DNA of 64,000 nt, taken from assembly GCA_900545605.1 (NCBI GenBank), contig UQZL01000001.1, positions 62,001-126,000 of the forward strand, read 5' to 3'. The notes under the pieces were generated by a model. The model saw only the letters and a program-made list of their open reading frames with translations. It had not been told where the DNA came from and did not search any database. Position numbers and translations under genes: made by a program. Each line of letters begins with the position of its first letter. Positions within the stretch are counted from its first letter, which is position 1. Below are positions 1 through 8,719 of the stretch, one piece after another. The DNA comes from an uncultured Collinsella sp. GTDB taxonomy: Bacteria > Actinomycetota > Coriobacteriia > Coriobacteriales > Coriobacteriaceae.

Positions 1-63
1 CGTTCGCCCTTGGCGTATGTGTTCCTGCCCCGGCGCCTGGGCAGTACTGGAGCGGCCTTCCAT
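1..63 (-). CDS. Possible 5' end of a divergent gene, cut by the window edge
   Basis: An ATG at 63 (reading leftwards) is preceded by a GGGAGG Shine-Dalgarno-like stretch and opens a frame with no stop to the window edge: about 21 residues starting MEGRSSTAQAPG. It would be divergent from the toxin-antitoxin pair at 162. The peptide is too short to recognise any family, and an open frame of this length can occur by chance in G/C-rich DNA, so it is only a possibility. Confidence 0.25.
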   Translation of the reverse strand, partial: MEGRSSTAQAPGQEHIRQGRT

Positions 64-161
64 ACTCGCTATACCTCCCGCCCTCCAACAAGTGCCGGCG
101 TAAGAATTGGCGACAGCGGACTTTCGTCATACGAAATTGGGTAAGATGGAGGAGAAGATGC

Positions 162-428
162 ATGGATGTTGAGATCCATCCCAACGCCAAAAAACACCTG
201 ACGGAAAAGCAGGTGCTTGGTGCCTGGCGCGCGGTTACCGAGTGTATTCGCCGCGAGTCGGAGGACGAGCCGCCGAGATGGCTTGCCATTGGATGGCTTC
301 CAGACGGCCGAAGTGTGGAACTTGTTGCAGTCGAACTAATTCGTGGATGGCTCATTATTCATGCCATGTCTCCGGTTCAGAAGAAATTCTGGCAAGAGAT
401 TGAGCGAGCACGTCAAAGGGGTCGATGA
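162..428 (+). CDS. BrnT-like toxin component of a putative type II toxin-antitoxin module
   Basis: An 88-residue basic protein. A GGAGGAG site lies 7 nt upstream of the ATG. The pattern of an N-terminal HPNAKKH segment, a central RWLAIGWLPDGRSVEL strand pair and a GWLIIHAMSP strand resembles the compact RelE/BrnT fold of ribonuclease toxins, with conserved Arg/His in the strands. It overlaps the following gene by 4 bp, and that gene encodes a ribbon-helix-helix protein, the toxin-then-antitoxin order known for BrnT/BrnA. The family assignment rests on length, strand pattern and context rather than a diagnostic motif. It could instead be an uncharacterised partner of the RHH protein. Toxicity is inferred. 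Confidence 0.5.
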   Translation: MDVEIHPNAKKHLTEKQVLGAWRAVTECIRRESEDEPPRWLAIGWLPDGRSVELVAVELIRGWLIIHAMSPVQKKFWQEIERARQRGR

Positions 429-712
429 TGGGCAAGACATATACGACCGCTAATGGTCAGGTTGTAACGAATGAAATGATTGACGCGTGGTGTGAGTCGT
501 ACGAGCGCGGAGAGTTTCCGGATGGCGAACACACCGTTGATGGGATCGTGCATGGACGGCCCCCGCTCTCAGGTGAGGGGACGGCAACGCTATCGGTCAA
601 GATTCCTCTGGGAATGAAGGAAGCTATTCGTCGGCGGGCGGCTGCCGAGGGGATGACGCCAAGTGAGTTTGCCCGTGCGGCCCTGAGTGAAAAACTTCTT
701 GCTGCCGGTTGA
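425..712 (+). CDS. Ribbon-helix-helix antitoxin-like protein
   Basis: A 95-residue protein whose last ~45 residues (ATLSVKIPLGMKEAIRRRAA followed by EGMTPSEFARAALSEKL) form a classic RHH/CopG-type DNA-binding module: a beta strand, a helix with alternating basic residues, then a helix starting TPSEFAR. The N-terminal half is acidic and probably binds the upstream toxin. Its ATG overlaps the toxin stop (ATGATG, so 425 or 428 could be used), giving translational coupling. RHH antitoxins usually repress their own operon. No terminator of its own is visible before tRNA-Phe. Confidence 0.6.
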   Translation: MMGKTYTTANGQVVTNEMIDAWCESYERGEFPDGEHTVDGIVHGRPPLSGEGTATLSVKIPLGMKEAIRRRAAAEGMTPSEFARAALSEKLLAAG

Positions 713-847
713 TGCTTCTGACGTGCCGTTCTATAGGATTGAGATCGTGGCCGATGTCGCGCTCAAAAACTTTTTTAAAATTCTCGGTTGACCGGAGCGC
801 GTCCTTGGTTATACTAATCAAGCCTTGAAACAAGGCACACCTCAAAT

Positions 848-920
<73 letters not shown>

Positions 921-933
921 CCTTGAATTGACT

Positions 934-964
934 AGGACCTCTGCAAAGGGGTCCTTTTCTTTTA
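934..964 (+). terminator. Intrinsic terminator after tRNA-Phe
   Basis: The stem AGGACC/GGTCCT is followed by TTTTCTTTT. Between here and the gene at 1217 (about 250 bases) nothing clear is seen except a small palindrome GACCGTTCGGTC near 1117 and a TATACT promoter-like hexamer near 1146. Confidence 0.75.
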
Positions 965-1216
965 TGTAGGGTTCTGCGGAAAATGCGCCCCATTATTGAG
1001 CGATAGAACGGGACATGCTTTCCGGTGCCTGCCTCCGGCGCGCGTACACACCTCGTCGCACCATTCCGAGCCCGCTCGCCCCAGACATTCCTCCCACTTT
1101 CGCGTCACTTTACAGACCGTTCGGTCGCCTGTCCGCACACGCGGGTATACTCAAAACGATACTTATCCTATGCAATACGATGCGGGTTCGACCTGCATGA
1201 TCCGAAGGGGGCAGTA

Positions 1217-2278
1217 ATGGAGAGGATACTCGGCGTTAATCTCTCTGGCTGGTTTATTCCCGAGCCTTGGGTGACCCCGTCGCTGTACGCGGCGACCGGT
1301 GCATCCAACGCGGCTGAGCTACAGGAGGCCATGGGTACCGCCGCCTATAACGAGCGCATGCGCCGCCATTACGAGACGTTTGTGAGCGAGGACGATTTTC
1401 GCCGCATGGCGCAGATCGGTCTCAATGCCGTGCGTCTGCCGGTGCCCTGGTATGCCTTTGGCTCACAGGAGTCCGATGCCTCCTACATATCGGTTGTCGA
1501 TTACATCGACCGCGCAATTGAGTGGGCTGCCAAGTACGACATCCGCGTGCTGCTCGATCTGGCAACCGTGCCCGGTGGCCAGGGCGATTCCAACGATTCG
1601 CCCACCACGCCGGAGGCTGTTGCCGAGTGGCATTCGTCCACCAACGGCCGTCATGTCGCGCTCGACGTGCTCGAGCGCTTGGCCGATCGCTATGGCGAGG
1701 CCGAGAGCCTGCTGGGCATTGAGCTGCTGGACACGCCGCAGATGAGCGTTCGCAAGAGCCTCTTCACCATGACGGATGGCATTCCGGCCCACTACCTGCG
1801 CAATTTCTATCGCGATGCCTACGAGCTCGTTCGTTCGTATATGCCCGAGGATAAGATCGTCGTCTTCTCGTCTTCGGGGCATCCCAGCGAGTGGAAGCAT
1901 TTTATGCGCGGCGCCAAGTACAAGAACGTCTACATGGACCTTCACCTGTACCATTACCGCGACGAGTACGCGCTCGACATCACGAGCCCCCGCGGGCTGA
2001 CGACGGCGATTTCGCGTAACAAGCGCGAGCTTAAAGAAGCGATTTCAACTGGGTTCCCCGTGCTGGTGGGCGAATGGTCGGGCGCGGCGATCTTTGCCAA
2101 CTCGTCGGTTACGCCCGAGGGCCGCAATGCCTACGAGCGCGTATTTATCGCCAATCAGCTGGCTTCGTTTGCGCCGGCTGCCGGTTGGTTCTTCCAAACG
2201 TGGAAGACCGAGAAGCGCATTGCAGCATGGGACGCCCGCGCGGCGCTCGGTACGCTCGAGCGCGGCATGATTGAATAG
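1217..2278 (+). CDS. GH5-like (beta-glycosidase fold) protein with a missing acid/base residue
   Basis: 353 residues, TIM-barrel protein resembling the exo-1,3-beta-glucanase/cellulase branch of glycoside hydrolase family 5. Visible landmarks are NLSGWF (8-13), RLPVPW (73-78), DLHLYH (241-246) and the nucleophile strand LVGEWSG (Glu286). Where active GH5 enzymes have N-E-P with the acid/base Glu, this protein has LLDTP (170-174), with Thr for Glu. The usual D-L-H after the third strand is DLA. No signal peptide, so cytoplasmic. The ATG at 1217 is chosen because of GAAGGGGG upstream; an in-frame upstream extension to 1025 lacks protein-like character. It lies 6 nt before rsmI and is probably cotranscribed with it. 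Either a catalytically altered enzyme or a glycan-binding pseudoenzyme. Confidence 0.75.
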   Translation: MERILGVNLSGWFIPEPWVTPSLYAATGASNAAELQEAMGTAAYNERMRRHYETFVSEDDFRRMAQIGLNAVRLPVPWYAFGSQESDASYISVVDYIDRAIEWAAKYDIRVLLDLATVPGGQGDSNDSPTTPEAVAEWHSSTNGRHVALDVLERLADRYGEAESLLGIELLDTPQMSVRKSLFTMTDGIPAHYLRNFYRDAYELVRSYMPEDKIVVFSSSGHPSEWKHFMRGAKYKNVYMDLHLYHYRDEYALDITSPRGLTTAISRNKRELKEAISTGFPVLVGEWSGAAIFANSSVTPEGRNAYERVFIANQLASFAPAAGWFFQTWKTEKRIAAWDARAALGTLERGMIE

Positions 2279-2284
2279 GTTGAT

Positions 2285-3163
2285 ATGACGCAAAACAGCG
2301 CCCATACGGGCAAACTCTATGTGGTCGGCACGCCCATCGGCAACCTGGGCGACCTGTCCCCGCGCGTTGGCGAGGCCTTTGCCGCTGCCGATGCCATTTG
2401 CTGCGAAGACACGCGTGTGACGTCAAAGTTGCTGATGCACCTGGGCATTTCCAAGCCGCTTGTCCGTTGCGACGAGAATGTGATCGCCAGCCGCGCCGCC
2501 GGCCTGGTCGATCGTCTGCTGGCGGGGGAGACCCTCGCTTTTGCCTCGGACGCCGGCATGCCGAGCGTGTCCGATCCCGGCCAGGCGCTGGTCGAGGCGG
2601 CGCGTGAGGCCGATGTGCCCGTCGAAGTTATTCCCGGGCCCTCTGCTTGCGTCACGGCGCTCGTTTCGTCCGGTATTCCCTGCGAGCATTTTTTCTTCGA
2701 GGGCTTTTTGGGCCGAAAGCACGGCGACCGCGTGCGCCGTTTGCAGCGCCTTGCCGTGGTGCCCGGCGCACTCATCTTCTACGAGTCTCCACATCGCATC
2801 GTGGAGACGCTCGAGGCCGTGGCGGAGGTCTTTCCCCAGCGTGAGGTTGCCGTCTGCCGCGAACTCACCAAGCTGCACGAGGAGGTCTTGCGCGGGCCCG
2901 CTGCCCAGCTTGCCGAGGAGCTGCGTGCTCGCGGCGAGGTAAAGGGCGAGATTGCGCTGGTCATCGCGCCGCCGAGCGAGGATGAGGAGGCCGGTATCGT
3001 GCCGGTTGGCGCCGCGGCAGCGGATCCCGACGAGGCCCTGCGCGAGGATATCCGCGCCGCGCTCGAGGAGGGGGAGCCCGCGTCTGCGGTGGCCAAGCGC
3101 CTGTCTCAGAAGTATTCGCGCCGCAAGCGCGATGTCTATGTCATGGTGCTCGATATGCAATAG
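2285..3163 (+). CDS. rsmI: 16S rRNA (cytidine1402-2'-O)-methyltransferase RsmI
   Basis: 292 residues. Transfers a methyl group from SAM to the 2'-OH of C1402 in the decoding centre of 16S rRNA. The N-terminal KLYVVGTPIGNLGDLSPR and the CEDTRVTSKLLMHLGI segment are diagnostic of the tetrapyrrole-methylase-fold RsmI family. The G-P-S-A motif (PGPSAC) and FEGFLGRK follow in the expected order. The C-terminal ~60 residues carry the extra helical domain (ASAVAKRLSQKYSRRKRDVY). Begins 6 nt after the GH5-like gene and precedes metG, a frequent arrangement. Confidence 0.95.
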   Translation: MTQNSAHTGKLYVVGTPIGNLGDLSPRVGEAFAAADAICCEDTRVTSKLLMHLGISKPLVRCDENVIASRAAGLVDRLLAGETLAFASDAGMPSVSDPGQALVEAAREADVPVEVIPGPSACVTALVSSGIPCEHFFFEGFLGRKHGDRVRRLQRLAVVPGALIFYESPHRIVETLEAVAEVFPQREVAVCRELTKLHEEVLRGPAAQLAEELRARGEVKGEIALVIAPPSEDEEAGIVPVGAAAADPDEALREDIRAALEEGEPASAVAKRLSQKYSRRKRDVYVMVLDMQ

Positions 3164-3232
3164 ATGGAGGATATCCAGCCCTTGCGCTAGAATCATCCTC
3201 TGTATGCAACGTTTTTCTGGAGGACAAACCCC

Positions 3233-4834
3233 ATGGATCAAAGCAAGCCTTCGTTCTTTATCACGACGCCCATCTACTACGTCAATGCCGATCCGCACCT
3301 GGGCACGGCTTATTCCACCATCATCGCCGACGTTCAGGCTCGCTATCGCCGTTCCGCCGGCTATAACGTCAAATTCCTGACCGGCATGGACGAGCACGGC
3401 GAGAAGGTCGCCGAGGCCGCAGCCAAGCACAACATGACGCCGCAGGAGTGGACCGATAGCCAGGCTCCGCACTTCAAGGAGCTTTGGAGCAAGCTCGAGA
3501 TTTCCAATGATGACTTCATCCGCACCACCGAGCCGCGCCAGCACCATGCCGTGCAGTACCTGTGGGAGCGCATGAAGGAGTCCGGCTACCTGTATAAGGG
3601 CAGCTACGACGGCTGGTATTGCGTGCCTGACGAGACCTACTTTACCGATACGCAGGTCCAGAAGGGCGACGAGGAGTACGGCAGCGTCGGCCAGCACCTG
3701 TGCCCCGACTGCCACCGTCCGCTTGAGCGCGTGCAGGAGGAGTCCTACTTCTTTAAGCTTTCCGCCTTCCAGGACAAGCTGCTTAAGCTCTATGACGAGC
3801 ATCCCGACTTTGTCGAGCCTGCGTTCCGCATGAACGAGGTTCGCAGCTTTGTCGAGGGCGGCCTCAACGACCTTTCCGTGAGCCGTACGAGCTTTGACTG
3901 GGGCATTCAGGTCCCGTTTGACGAGGGTCACGTGACCTACGTGTGGTTCGATGCTCTGCTCAACTATATGACGGCCGTCGGCTACGGTGTCGACACCGAC
4001 GAGGCGCGTGCCGAGCTGGCCTATCGCTGGCCCGCGCAGTTCCACATCGTGGGTAAGGACATCATCCGTTTCCACTGCGTCATTTGGCCCGCCATGCTCA
4101 TGGCCATCGGCGAGGCCCTGCCCGAGCACGTCTTTGCCCACGGCTTCCTGACCGTGCGCAATGCCGAGACCGGCAAGGCCGAGAAGATGTCCAAGAGCCG
4201 CGGCAACGCCATTGCTCCGCAGGACGTTATCGACATGCTGGGCGTCGAGGGCTATCGCTACTACTTTATGACCGACGTCGTCCCCGGCACCGACGGTGCC
4301 ATCAGCTTCGACCGCATGGAGCAGGTCTACAACGCCGACCTGGCCAACAGCTGGGGCAACCTCATTTCGCGTTCGCTCAACATGAGCGGCAAGTATTTTG
4401 ACGGTTGCGCGCCCGCCAAGCCCGCATCGTTCGATGCGTTCGATAACCCGCTGGCAAAGATCGCCGATGGCCTGGTCGACCGCTACATGGCCAAGATGGA
4501 CGTGCTCGATTACGGTGGAGCCAAGGACGAGGTCATGGAGCTCATCCACGCTGCCAACCACTACATCGAGGACTCCGAGCCCTGGGCACTTGCCAAGGAC
4601 GAGGCCAAGGCTGACGAGCTGGCATTTGTGATCTACAACCTGCTCGAGGCCATCCGCATTGCCGCTCACCTGCTGATGCCGCTCATGCCCCAGACTTCTG
4701 CCGAGGCCCTGCGCCGTCTGTCCTGTGAGGGCGAGGCCGCGAGCGACGACCTCAAGGGCATTTGCACTTGGGGCCTGCTTGCCGGCGGTCAGCCCGTCGA
4801 GAAGGGCGATCCGCTGTTCCCGCGTCTGGCGTAG
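3233..4834 (+). CDS. metG: Methionyl-tRNA synthetase
   Basis: 533 residues. Charges tRNA-Met with methionine. The class I signature appears as YYVNADPHLGTAYS near the N-terminus (HLGT for the HIGH motif) and as EKMSKSRGN (KMSKS) around residue 319. A zinc-knuckle-like CPDCHRPL lies in the connective peptide. The anticodon-binding helical domain is present, but the C-terminal EMAP/Trbp111-like tRNA-binding domain of longer MetRS is absent, as in many short bacterial forms. The ATG is preceded by CTGGAGG. Followed by a clear terminator. Confidence 0.96.
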   Translation: MDQSKPSFFITTPIYYVNADPHLGTAYSTIIADVQARYRRSAGYNVKFLTGMDEHGEKVAEAAAKHNMTPQEWTDSQAPHFKELWSKLEISNDDFIRTTEPRQHHAVQYLWERMKESGYLYKGSYDGWYCVPDETYFTDTQVQKGDEEYGSVGQHLCPDCHRPLERVQEESYFFKLSAFQDKLLKLYDEHPDFVEPAFRMNEVRSFVEGGLNDLSVSRTSFDWGIQVPFDEGHVTYVWFDALLNYMTAVGYGVDTDEARAELAYRWPAQFHIVGKDIIRFHCVIWPAMLMAIGEALPEHVFAHGFLTVRNAETGKAEKMSKSRGNAIAPQDVIDMLGVEGYRYYFMTDVVPGTDGAISFDRMEQVYNADLANSWGNLISRSLNMSGKYFDGCAPAKPASFDAFDNPLAKIADGLVDRYMAKMDVLDYGGAKDEVMELIHAANHYIEDSEPWALAKDEAKADELAFVIYNLLEAIRIAAHLLMPLMPQTSAEALRRLSCEGEAASDDLKGICTWGLLAGGQPVEKGDPLFPRLA

Positions 4835-4877
4835 AGACCGCGCGAGCGCCATATCGGCAATTTGCTGTTTAGCTGTA

Positions 4878-4912
4878 AGGGCATGGCCACCACGGTCCAT
4901 GCCCTTTTGTTT
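4878..4912 (+). terminator. Intrinsic terminator after metG
   Basis: Stem AGGGCATGG/CCATGCCCT around a 10-nt loop, followed by TTTTGTTT. Confidence 0.85.
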
Positions 4913-4944
4913 CAAGACGCCGCCATCATGCTAAGGAGGCAACC

Positions 4945-5805
4945 ATGACAACTTCGCCTTTGGCAAACCCCACGGCCACCAGGGAGCTGCTAGAGGAGTT
5001 TGGCCTTGCGACCAAGCATCGCCTGGGCCAGAACTTTCTAATCGACAATCATGTGATCGAGCGTATCTGCGAGCTTGCCGAGCTTGCAGGTGACGAGCGC
5101 GTACTCGAGGTGGGTCCGGGTTGCGGTACGTTGACACTTGCGTTGCTGCAGGAGGCGGCGTGCGTTACGTCCATTGAGGCCGATCCTGAGCTCGAACCGG
5201 TGCTCGACGCCCACGCCGCCGACTATGCCAACTTCCGCTTTATCATGGGCGACGCGCTTAAGGTGGGCCCGGAGCAGATTGAGCAGGCTGCCGGCGGCGA
5301 GCCCACGGTATTTGTCGCGAACTTGCCCTATAACGTGGCAGCGACGATCATTTTGCAATTTTTCCAGACGATGCCGGCGCTCAAGCGTGCCGTCGTCATG
5401 GTGCAAAAGGAGGTTGCCGATCGCATTGCCGCAACGCCCGGTAACAAGACCTATGGCGGCTACACGGCAAAACTCGGCCTGTACGCGCAGGTGACGGGTC
5501 GCTTTGAGGTGCCGCCGCGTTGCTTTATGCCGGCGCCGCACGTGGACTCGGCCGTCGTGCGTATCGACCGTGTTGACGGCGTGGTGCCCGAGGGGCTCGA
5601 TCGCGAATTTGTGGCCCGCGTGATTGATGCTGCATTTGCTCAGCGTCGCAAGACCATCCGCAATTCCATGAGCGCCAACGGCTTTGCCAAGGACGTGCTC
5701 GATGCTGCCTTTGAGGCTTGCGGTATTGCACCCACCACGCGCGCCGAGACGCTTGATGTTGCTGACTTTGTCCGTCTGGCCCAGGAGCTAATCCATGACG
5801 CTTAA
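4945..5805 (+). CDS. rsmA: 16S rRNA dimethyladenosine transferase RsmA (KsgA)
   Basis: 286 residues. Dimethylates A1518 and A1519 of 16S rRNA during small-subunit assembly. The motifs are HRLGQNFLID (SAM-site motif X), VLEVGPGCGTLT (motif I), the catalytic ANLPYN (motif IV) and QRRKTIRNSM in the C-terminal domain. AAGGAGG precedes the ATG. The 3' end overlaps tatD by 11 bp, so the two are translationally coupled; the metG-rsmA-tatD neighbourhood is common in Gram-positive genomes. Confidence 0.95.
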   Translation: MTTSPLANPTATRELLEEFGLATKHRLGQNFLIDNHVIERICELAELAGDERVLEVGPGCGTLTLALLQEAACVTSIEADPELEPVLDAHAADYANFRFIMGDALKVGPEQIEQAAGGEPTVFVANLPYNVAATIILQFFQTMPALKRAVVMVQKEVADRIAATPGNKTYGGYTAKLGLYAQVTGRFEVPPRCFMPAPHVDSAVVRIDRVDGVVPEGLDREFVARVIDAAFAQRRKTIRNSMSANGFAKDVLDAAFEACGIAPTTRAETLDVADFVRLAQELIHDA

Positions 5806-6712
5806 TGCCGAACGCGTGACGTTTACCAAGAAAAAGAAGACGGTTGCTTGTCCCGTGCCCTTGGCGCCGCTTGCCGACACGCATGCACATCTGCTTTCGT
5901 TCTGGGGCAAGGATGTGCCCGAGACGCTCCTGCGTGCCAAAGCCGCGGGCGTCGACCTGTTGGTGACGATGCTCGACCCCATCGCCGACAAGCGCAGCGT
6001 GACGGACTATAGCGACTGGCTGACGCGCGAGATTCTGCCGATGCAGGATATCCCGCAGATCAAGTATCTTGCCGGCGTGCATCCGTATGGCGCGCCGGAC
6101 TATGCCGACGACGTTCACGCACAGGTCGTTGCCGCACTCGATGATCCCTTATGCGCCGGTATTGGCGAAATCGGTCTGGACTACCACATGGACTATGACG
6201 ACGATATCGCGCCGGCACCCCATAACGTGCAGATTGACTGCATGGCGCGCCAGCTCGAGCTTGCCGTGTGCCGTAACGTGCCGGTGGAGCTGCATCTGCG
6301 TCACGAGGACACGGACCAGGAGCGCACCTCGCACGTGGACGCCTACAACGTGCTTCGAGAGGTGGGCGTGCCCCAGGCCGGTTGTGTGCTGCACTGCTTT
6401 GGCGAGGACCGCGCCACGATGGAGCGCTTTGTGGAGCTGGGTTGCTATATCGCCTATGGTGGCGCGGCCACCTTTAAGCGCAACGACGACGTGTGCGAGG
6501 CATTTGCGGCAACCCCACTCGATCGAATTTTGTTCGAGACGGATTGCCCGTATATGGCTCCGGAGCCCATCCGCGGTCTTGAATGCGAGCCCGCAATGAT
6601 CTCCATTACGGCAAACGCGCTGGTTAACGACCGTGTCGATCGCACTGGTGAGGATGCTGAGGCAATCGCGCGAGCAGCTTGGGAAAATGCCTGCAAACTT
6701 TTTCAAAAATAG
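5795..6712 (+). CDS. tatD: TatD-family metal-dependent hydrolase
   Basis: 305 residues, TIM-barrel metallohydrolase of the TatD DNase family. Metal ligands are visible in DTHAHL (28-33), GEIGLDYH, VELHLRHE, CVLHCF and ETDCPYMAPEP. The family is linked to 3'-5' exonuclease and DNA or RNA quality-control activity. Longer than the usual ~260 residues because of a ~25-residue N-terminal extension containing a KKKK stretch. Because the ATG at 5795 overlaps rsmA and no better start is seen before the DTHAHL motif, the extension is probably real. Followed by tRNA-Leu. Confidence 0.88.
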   Translation: MTLNAERVTFTKKKKTVACPVPLAPLADTHAHLLSFWGKDVPETLLRAKAAGVDLLVTMLDPIADKRSVTDYSDWLTREILPMQDIPQIKYLAGVHPYGAPDYADDVHAQVVAALDDPLCAGIGEIGLDYHMDYDDDIAPAPHNVQIDCMARQLELAVCRNVPVELHLRHEDTDQERTSHVDAYNVLREVGVPQAGCVLHCFGEDRATMERFVELGCYIAYGGAATFKRNDDVCEAFAATPLDRILFETDCPYMAPEPIRGLECEPAMISITANALVNDRVDRTGEDAEAIARAAWENACKLFQK

Positions 6713-6755
6713 TTCTTGCGTTCGCGATGGCGCTCCGTTATTCTAATTCCTGCAC

Positions 6756-6842
6756 GCGGGCGTGGCGGAATTGGCAGACGCGTACGGTTCAGGTCCGTAT
6801 GGGGGCAACCCCATGAAGGTTCAAGTCCTTTCGCCCGCACCA
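6756..6842 (+). tRNA. tRNA-Leu (CAG)
   Basis: An 87-nt class II tRNA with CCA encoded. Acceptor GCGGGCG/CGCCCGC is perfect, the anticodon stem is TACGG/CCGTA around TTCAGGT (CAG), and a variable arm TGGGGGCAACCCCA is present. Confidence 0.96.
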
Positions 6843-6853
6843 TTGAATGAAAG

Positions 6854-6878
6854 AGCTCCCAGCAATGGGAGCTTTTTT
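6854..6878 (+). terminator. Intrinsic terminator after tRNA-Leu
   Basis: Stem AGCTCCCA/TGGGAGCT with a GCAA loop, followed by TTTTTT. Confidence 0.9.
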
Positions 6879-6933
6879 GTTATGGGCCGTTTTTGGCAGA
6901 TTTGACATATCGATTTCGCGCGGTAGATGCCCC

Positions 6934-7153
6934 TGTGGTCAAAAAGTGGCAAATATGAGTACTGACATGAAAATAGAGACATTTCATGAAGCCATTTTTG
7001 CTCATTTTACGCAACAGATGTACGCTAATTTGGCTCAACCTTGAGACAAAATGAAGTAATTTCGATAGACCTCGGGTTCAACGAGGCGATTTTGACCCAA
7101 ATACGCTGTTACTAAACTGGTGACAGTACTCATATTTGGCCTTTTTTGACCAC
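6934..7153. repeat. Inverted-repeat element between tRNA-Leu and the SPFH gene
   Basis: Two ~32-bp arms in inverted orientation, 6934-6966 and 7122-7153, share GTGGTCAAAAA and CAAATATGAGTACTG (on the left-arm strand) with a few mismatches between them. They enclose ~155 bp of comparatively A/T-rich sequence without a credible gene. The layout resembles a small non-autonomous element or a paired binding site. No transposase or target-site duplication is visible. This element occupies most of the 390-base gene-free gap 6843-7230. Confidence 0.6.
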
Positions 7154-7230
7154 GGGTCCTCTTGTTGGTGTCACATAGCTGCTTCGTGCGGGTATCCTAA
7201 TGCCAACGTGTGCCTATCAGAGGAGAGACC

Positions 7231-8169
7231 ATGCTGTTGTCCGGTATCATCGCCGCCCTTACCAGCCTTTTGATTCCCATCATCATTCTGTTGCTGCTGC
7301 TTCCCAACGCCTGCTATGTCGTTGAACAACAGCATGCCGTGATCATCGAACGTCTGGGCAAGTTTAACCGCATCGTCAACGCGGGCTTCCACATGAAGGT
7401 GCCCGTGATCGACCGCAAGGCCGCTACGGTGAGTCTGCGCACCATGAAAAACGGTTTTGGCATCGACGTTAAGACCCAGGACAACGTGACCATCGGCCTT
7501 GAGGTCTCTGCTCAGTACCACGTGAGCTATGACATGGGCGCCGGCCCGGCAGATTCGGGCATCTACAAGAGCTACTATATGCTGCAGGAGCCCGTCGACC
7601 AGATGCGTGACTTCATCACCGACGCTCTGCGCTCTTCGATTCCCGTCTACACACTCGATGAGGTCTTTGCCAAGAAGGATGACATCGCCAAGGACGTTAA
7701 TGCCACCGTGTCCGAGCAGATGGCTGCCTACGGCTTCACCCTCGTGTCGACACTCATCACCAAAATCGCGCTGCCGACCGAGGTCGAGAACTCCATGAAC
7801 GACATCAATGCCGCCCAGCGAAAGCGCGCTGCCGCGCAGGAGCTCGCCGAGGCCGACCGCATCAAGCGCGTCACCGAGGCGACCGCCGAGGCTGAGGCGA
7901 TGGAAAAGGCGGGCGAGGGCATCGCCAACCAGCGCAAGGCCATCGCGCTGGGTATCAAAGATTCGCTCGAGATCATCCAGGAGACGGGTGTCGGCAATGA
8001 CGAGGCCAACCAACTGTTCATGTTTACGCAGTGGTCCGAGATGATGACGGAGTTCGCTCGCACGGGTAAAACCTCGACGGTCGTGCTGCCGAGCGACTTT
8101 TCGCAGTCGGCCTCGATGTTCGAGCAGATGCTGAGCGCCAGCAAAGTTCAAAACGATTCGAAGGAGTAG
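7231..8169 (+). CDS. SPFH/band-7 domain membrane protein
   Basis: 312 residues. One N-terminal membrane segment (LSGIIAALTSLLIPIIILLL) is followed by a band-7 domain beginning VEQQHAVIIERLGKFNRIVNAGFH, then an alpha-helical region rich in Ala/Glu/Lys (AAQELAEADRIKRVTEATAEAE) typical of prohibitin/HIR-like proteins that form oligomeric membrane scaffolds. The ATG at 7231 is preferred over an upstream GTG at 7210 because AGAGGAGAG sits 4 nt before it. rlmH follows after 6 nt. No NfeD or protease partner is adjacent, so its role in membrane organisation is inferred from the family. Confidence 0.85.
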   Translation: MLLSGIIAALTSLLIPIIILLLLLPNACYVVEQQHAVIIERLGKFNRIVNAGFHMKVPVIDRKAATVSLRTMKNGFGIDVKTQDNVTIGLEVSAQYHVSYDMGAGPADSGIYKSYYMLQEPVDQMRDFITDALRSSIPVYTLDEVFAKKDDIAKDVNATVSEQMAAYGFTLVSTLITKIALPTEVENSMNDINAAQRKRAAAQELAEADRIKRVTEATAEAEAMEKAGEGIANQRKAIALGIKDSLEIIQETGVGNDEANQLFMFTQWSEMMTEFARTGKTSTVVLPSDFSQSASMFEQMLSASKVQNDSKE

Positions 8170-8175
8170 ACGCGC

Positions 8176-8646
8176 GTGAAATACACCGTCGTTTGCGTCG
8201 GTAAGCTCAAGGAGCGCTTTTGGAAGGACGCGTGCGCTGAGTACACCAAGCGCCTAGGTGCCTATGCCAAGGTTGATATCCGCGAGGTGGCCGATATCGA
8301 CCCGGCTAAGGCGGGCGGCGTGGATGCCGCGCGCGACAAGGAGGGGGCGGCAATTCTTGCTGCATTGCCGTCTCGGGCGCATGTGATCCTGCTGGCTATC
8401 GAGGGCAAGGAGCGTTCGAGTGAGGAGCTCTCGGCGCGGCTCGACGATCTTATGCTGCGAGGCAGCAGCGACATTGCCTTTGTAATCGGCGGTTCGGACG
8501 GCGTGAGTGATGAGGTACGCGCCCGCGCCGACGAGATGCTCAGTTTTGGACGCATTACCTTGCCGCATAACCTGGCGCGTGTGGTGCTGCTAGAGCAGAT
8601 TTACCGTGCCTGCAAGATCAGCCGTGGCGAGCCGTATCACAAATAG
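8176..8646 (+). CDS. rlmH: 23S rRNA (pseudouridine1915-N3)-methyltransferase RlmH
   Basis: 156 residues, the typical RlmH length. SPOUT-class methyltransferase modifying helix 69 of 23S rRNA. The C-terminal knot region FVIGGSDGVSDEV, ISFGRITLPHNLARVV-like segment and LEQIYRACKISRGEPYHK end are nearly invariant in the family. The GTG start has AAGGAG 9 nt upstream inside the end of the SPFH gene. Confidence 0.95.
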   Translation: MKYTVVCVGKLKERFWKDACAEYTKRLGAYAKVDIREVADIDPAKAGGVDAARDKEGAAILAALPSRAHVILLAIEGKERSSEELSARLDDLMLRGSSDIAFVIGGSDGVSDEVRARADEMLSFGRITLPHNLARVVLLEQIYRACKISRGEPYHK

Positions 8647-8719
8647 GTCGGCAATACGAAACAATGGCGTGGGACAATACCTTTCGTTTTGAGGAATGTG
8701 TCTGAAAGGACTATGAGAT

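Noticed and set aside
2423..4915. An 830-codon open frame on the minus strand opposite rsmI and metG
   Set aside because: It is antisense to two certain genes and reads as low-complexity G/L/V/H-rich sequence typical of the shadow of G/C-rich genes.
6847..7044. A 65-codon open frame after tRNA-Leu
   Set aside because: It spans the tRNA terminator and one arm of the inverted-repeat element and has no ribosome site or protein-like composition.
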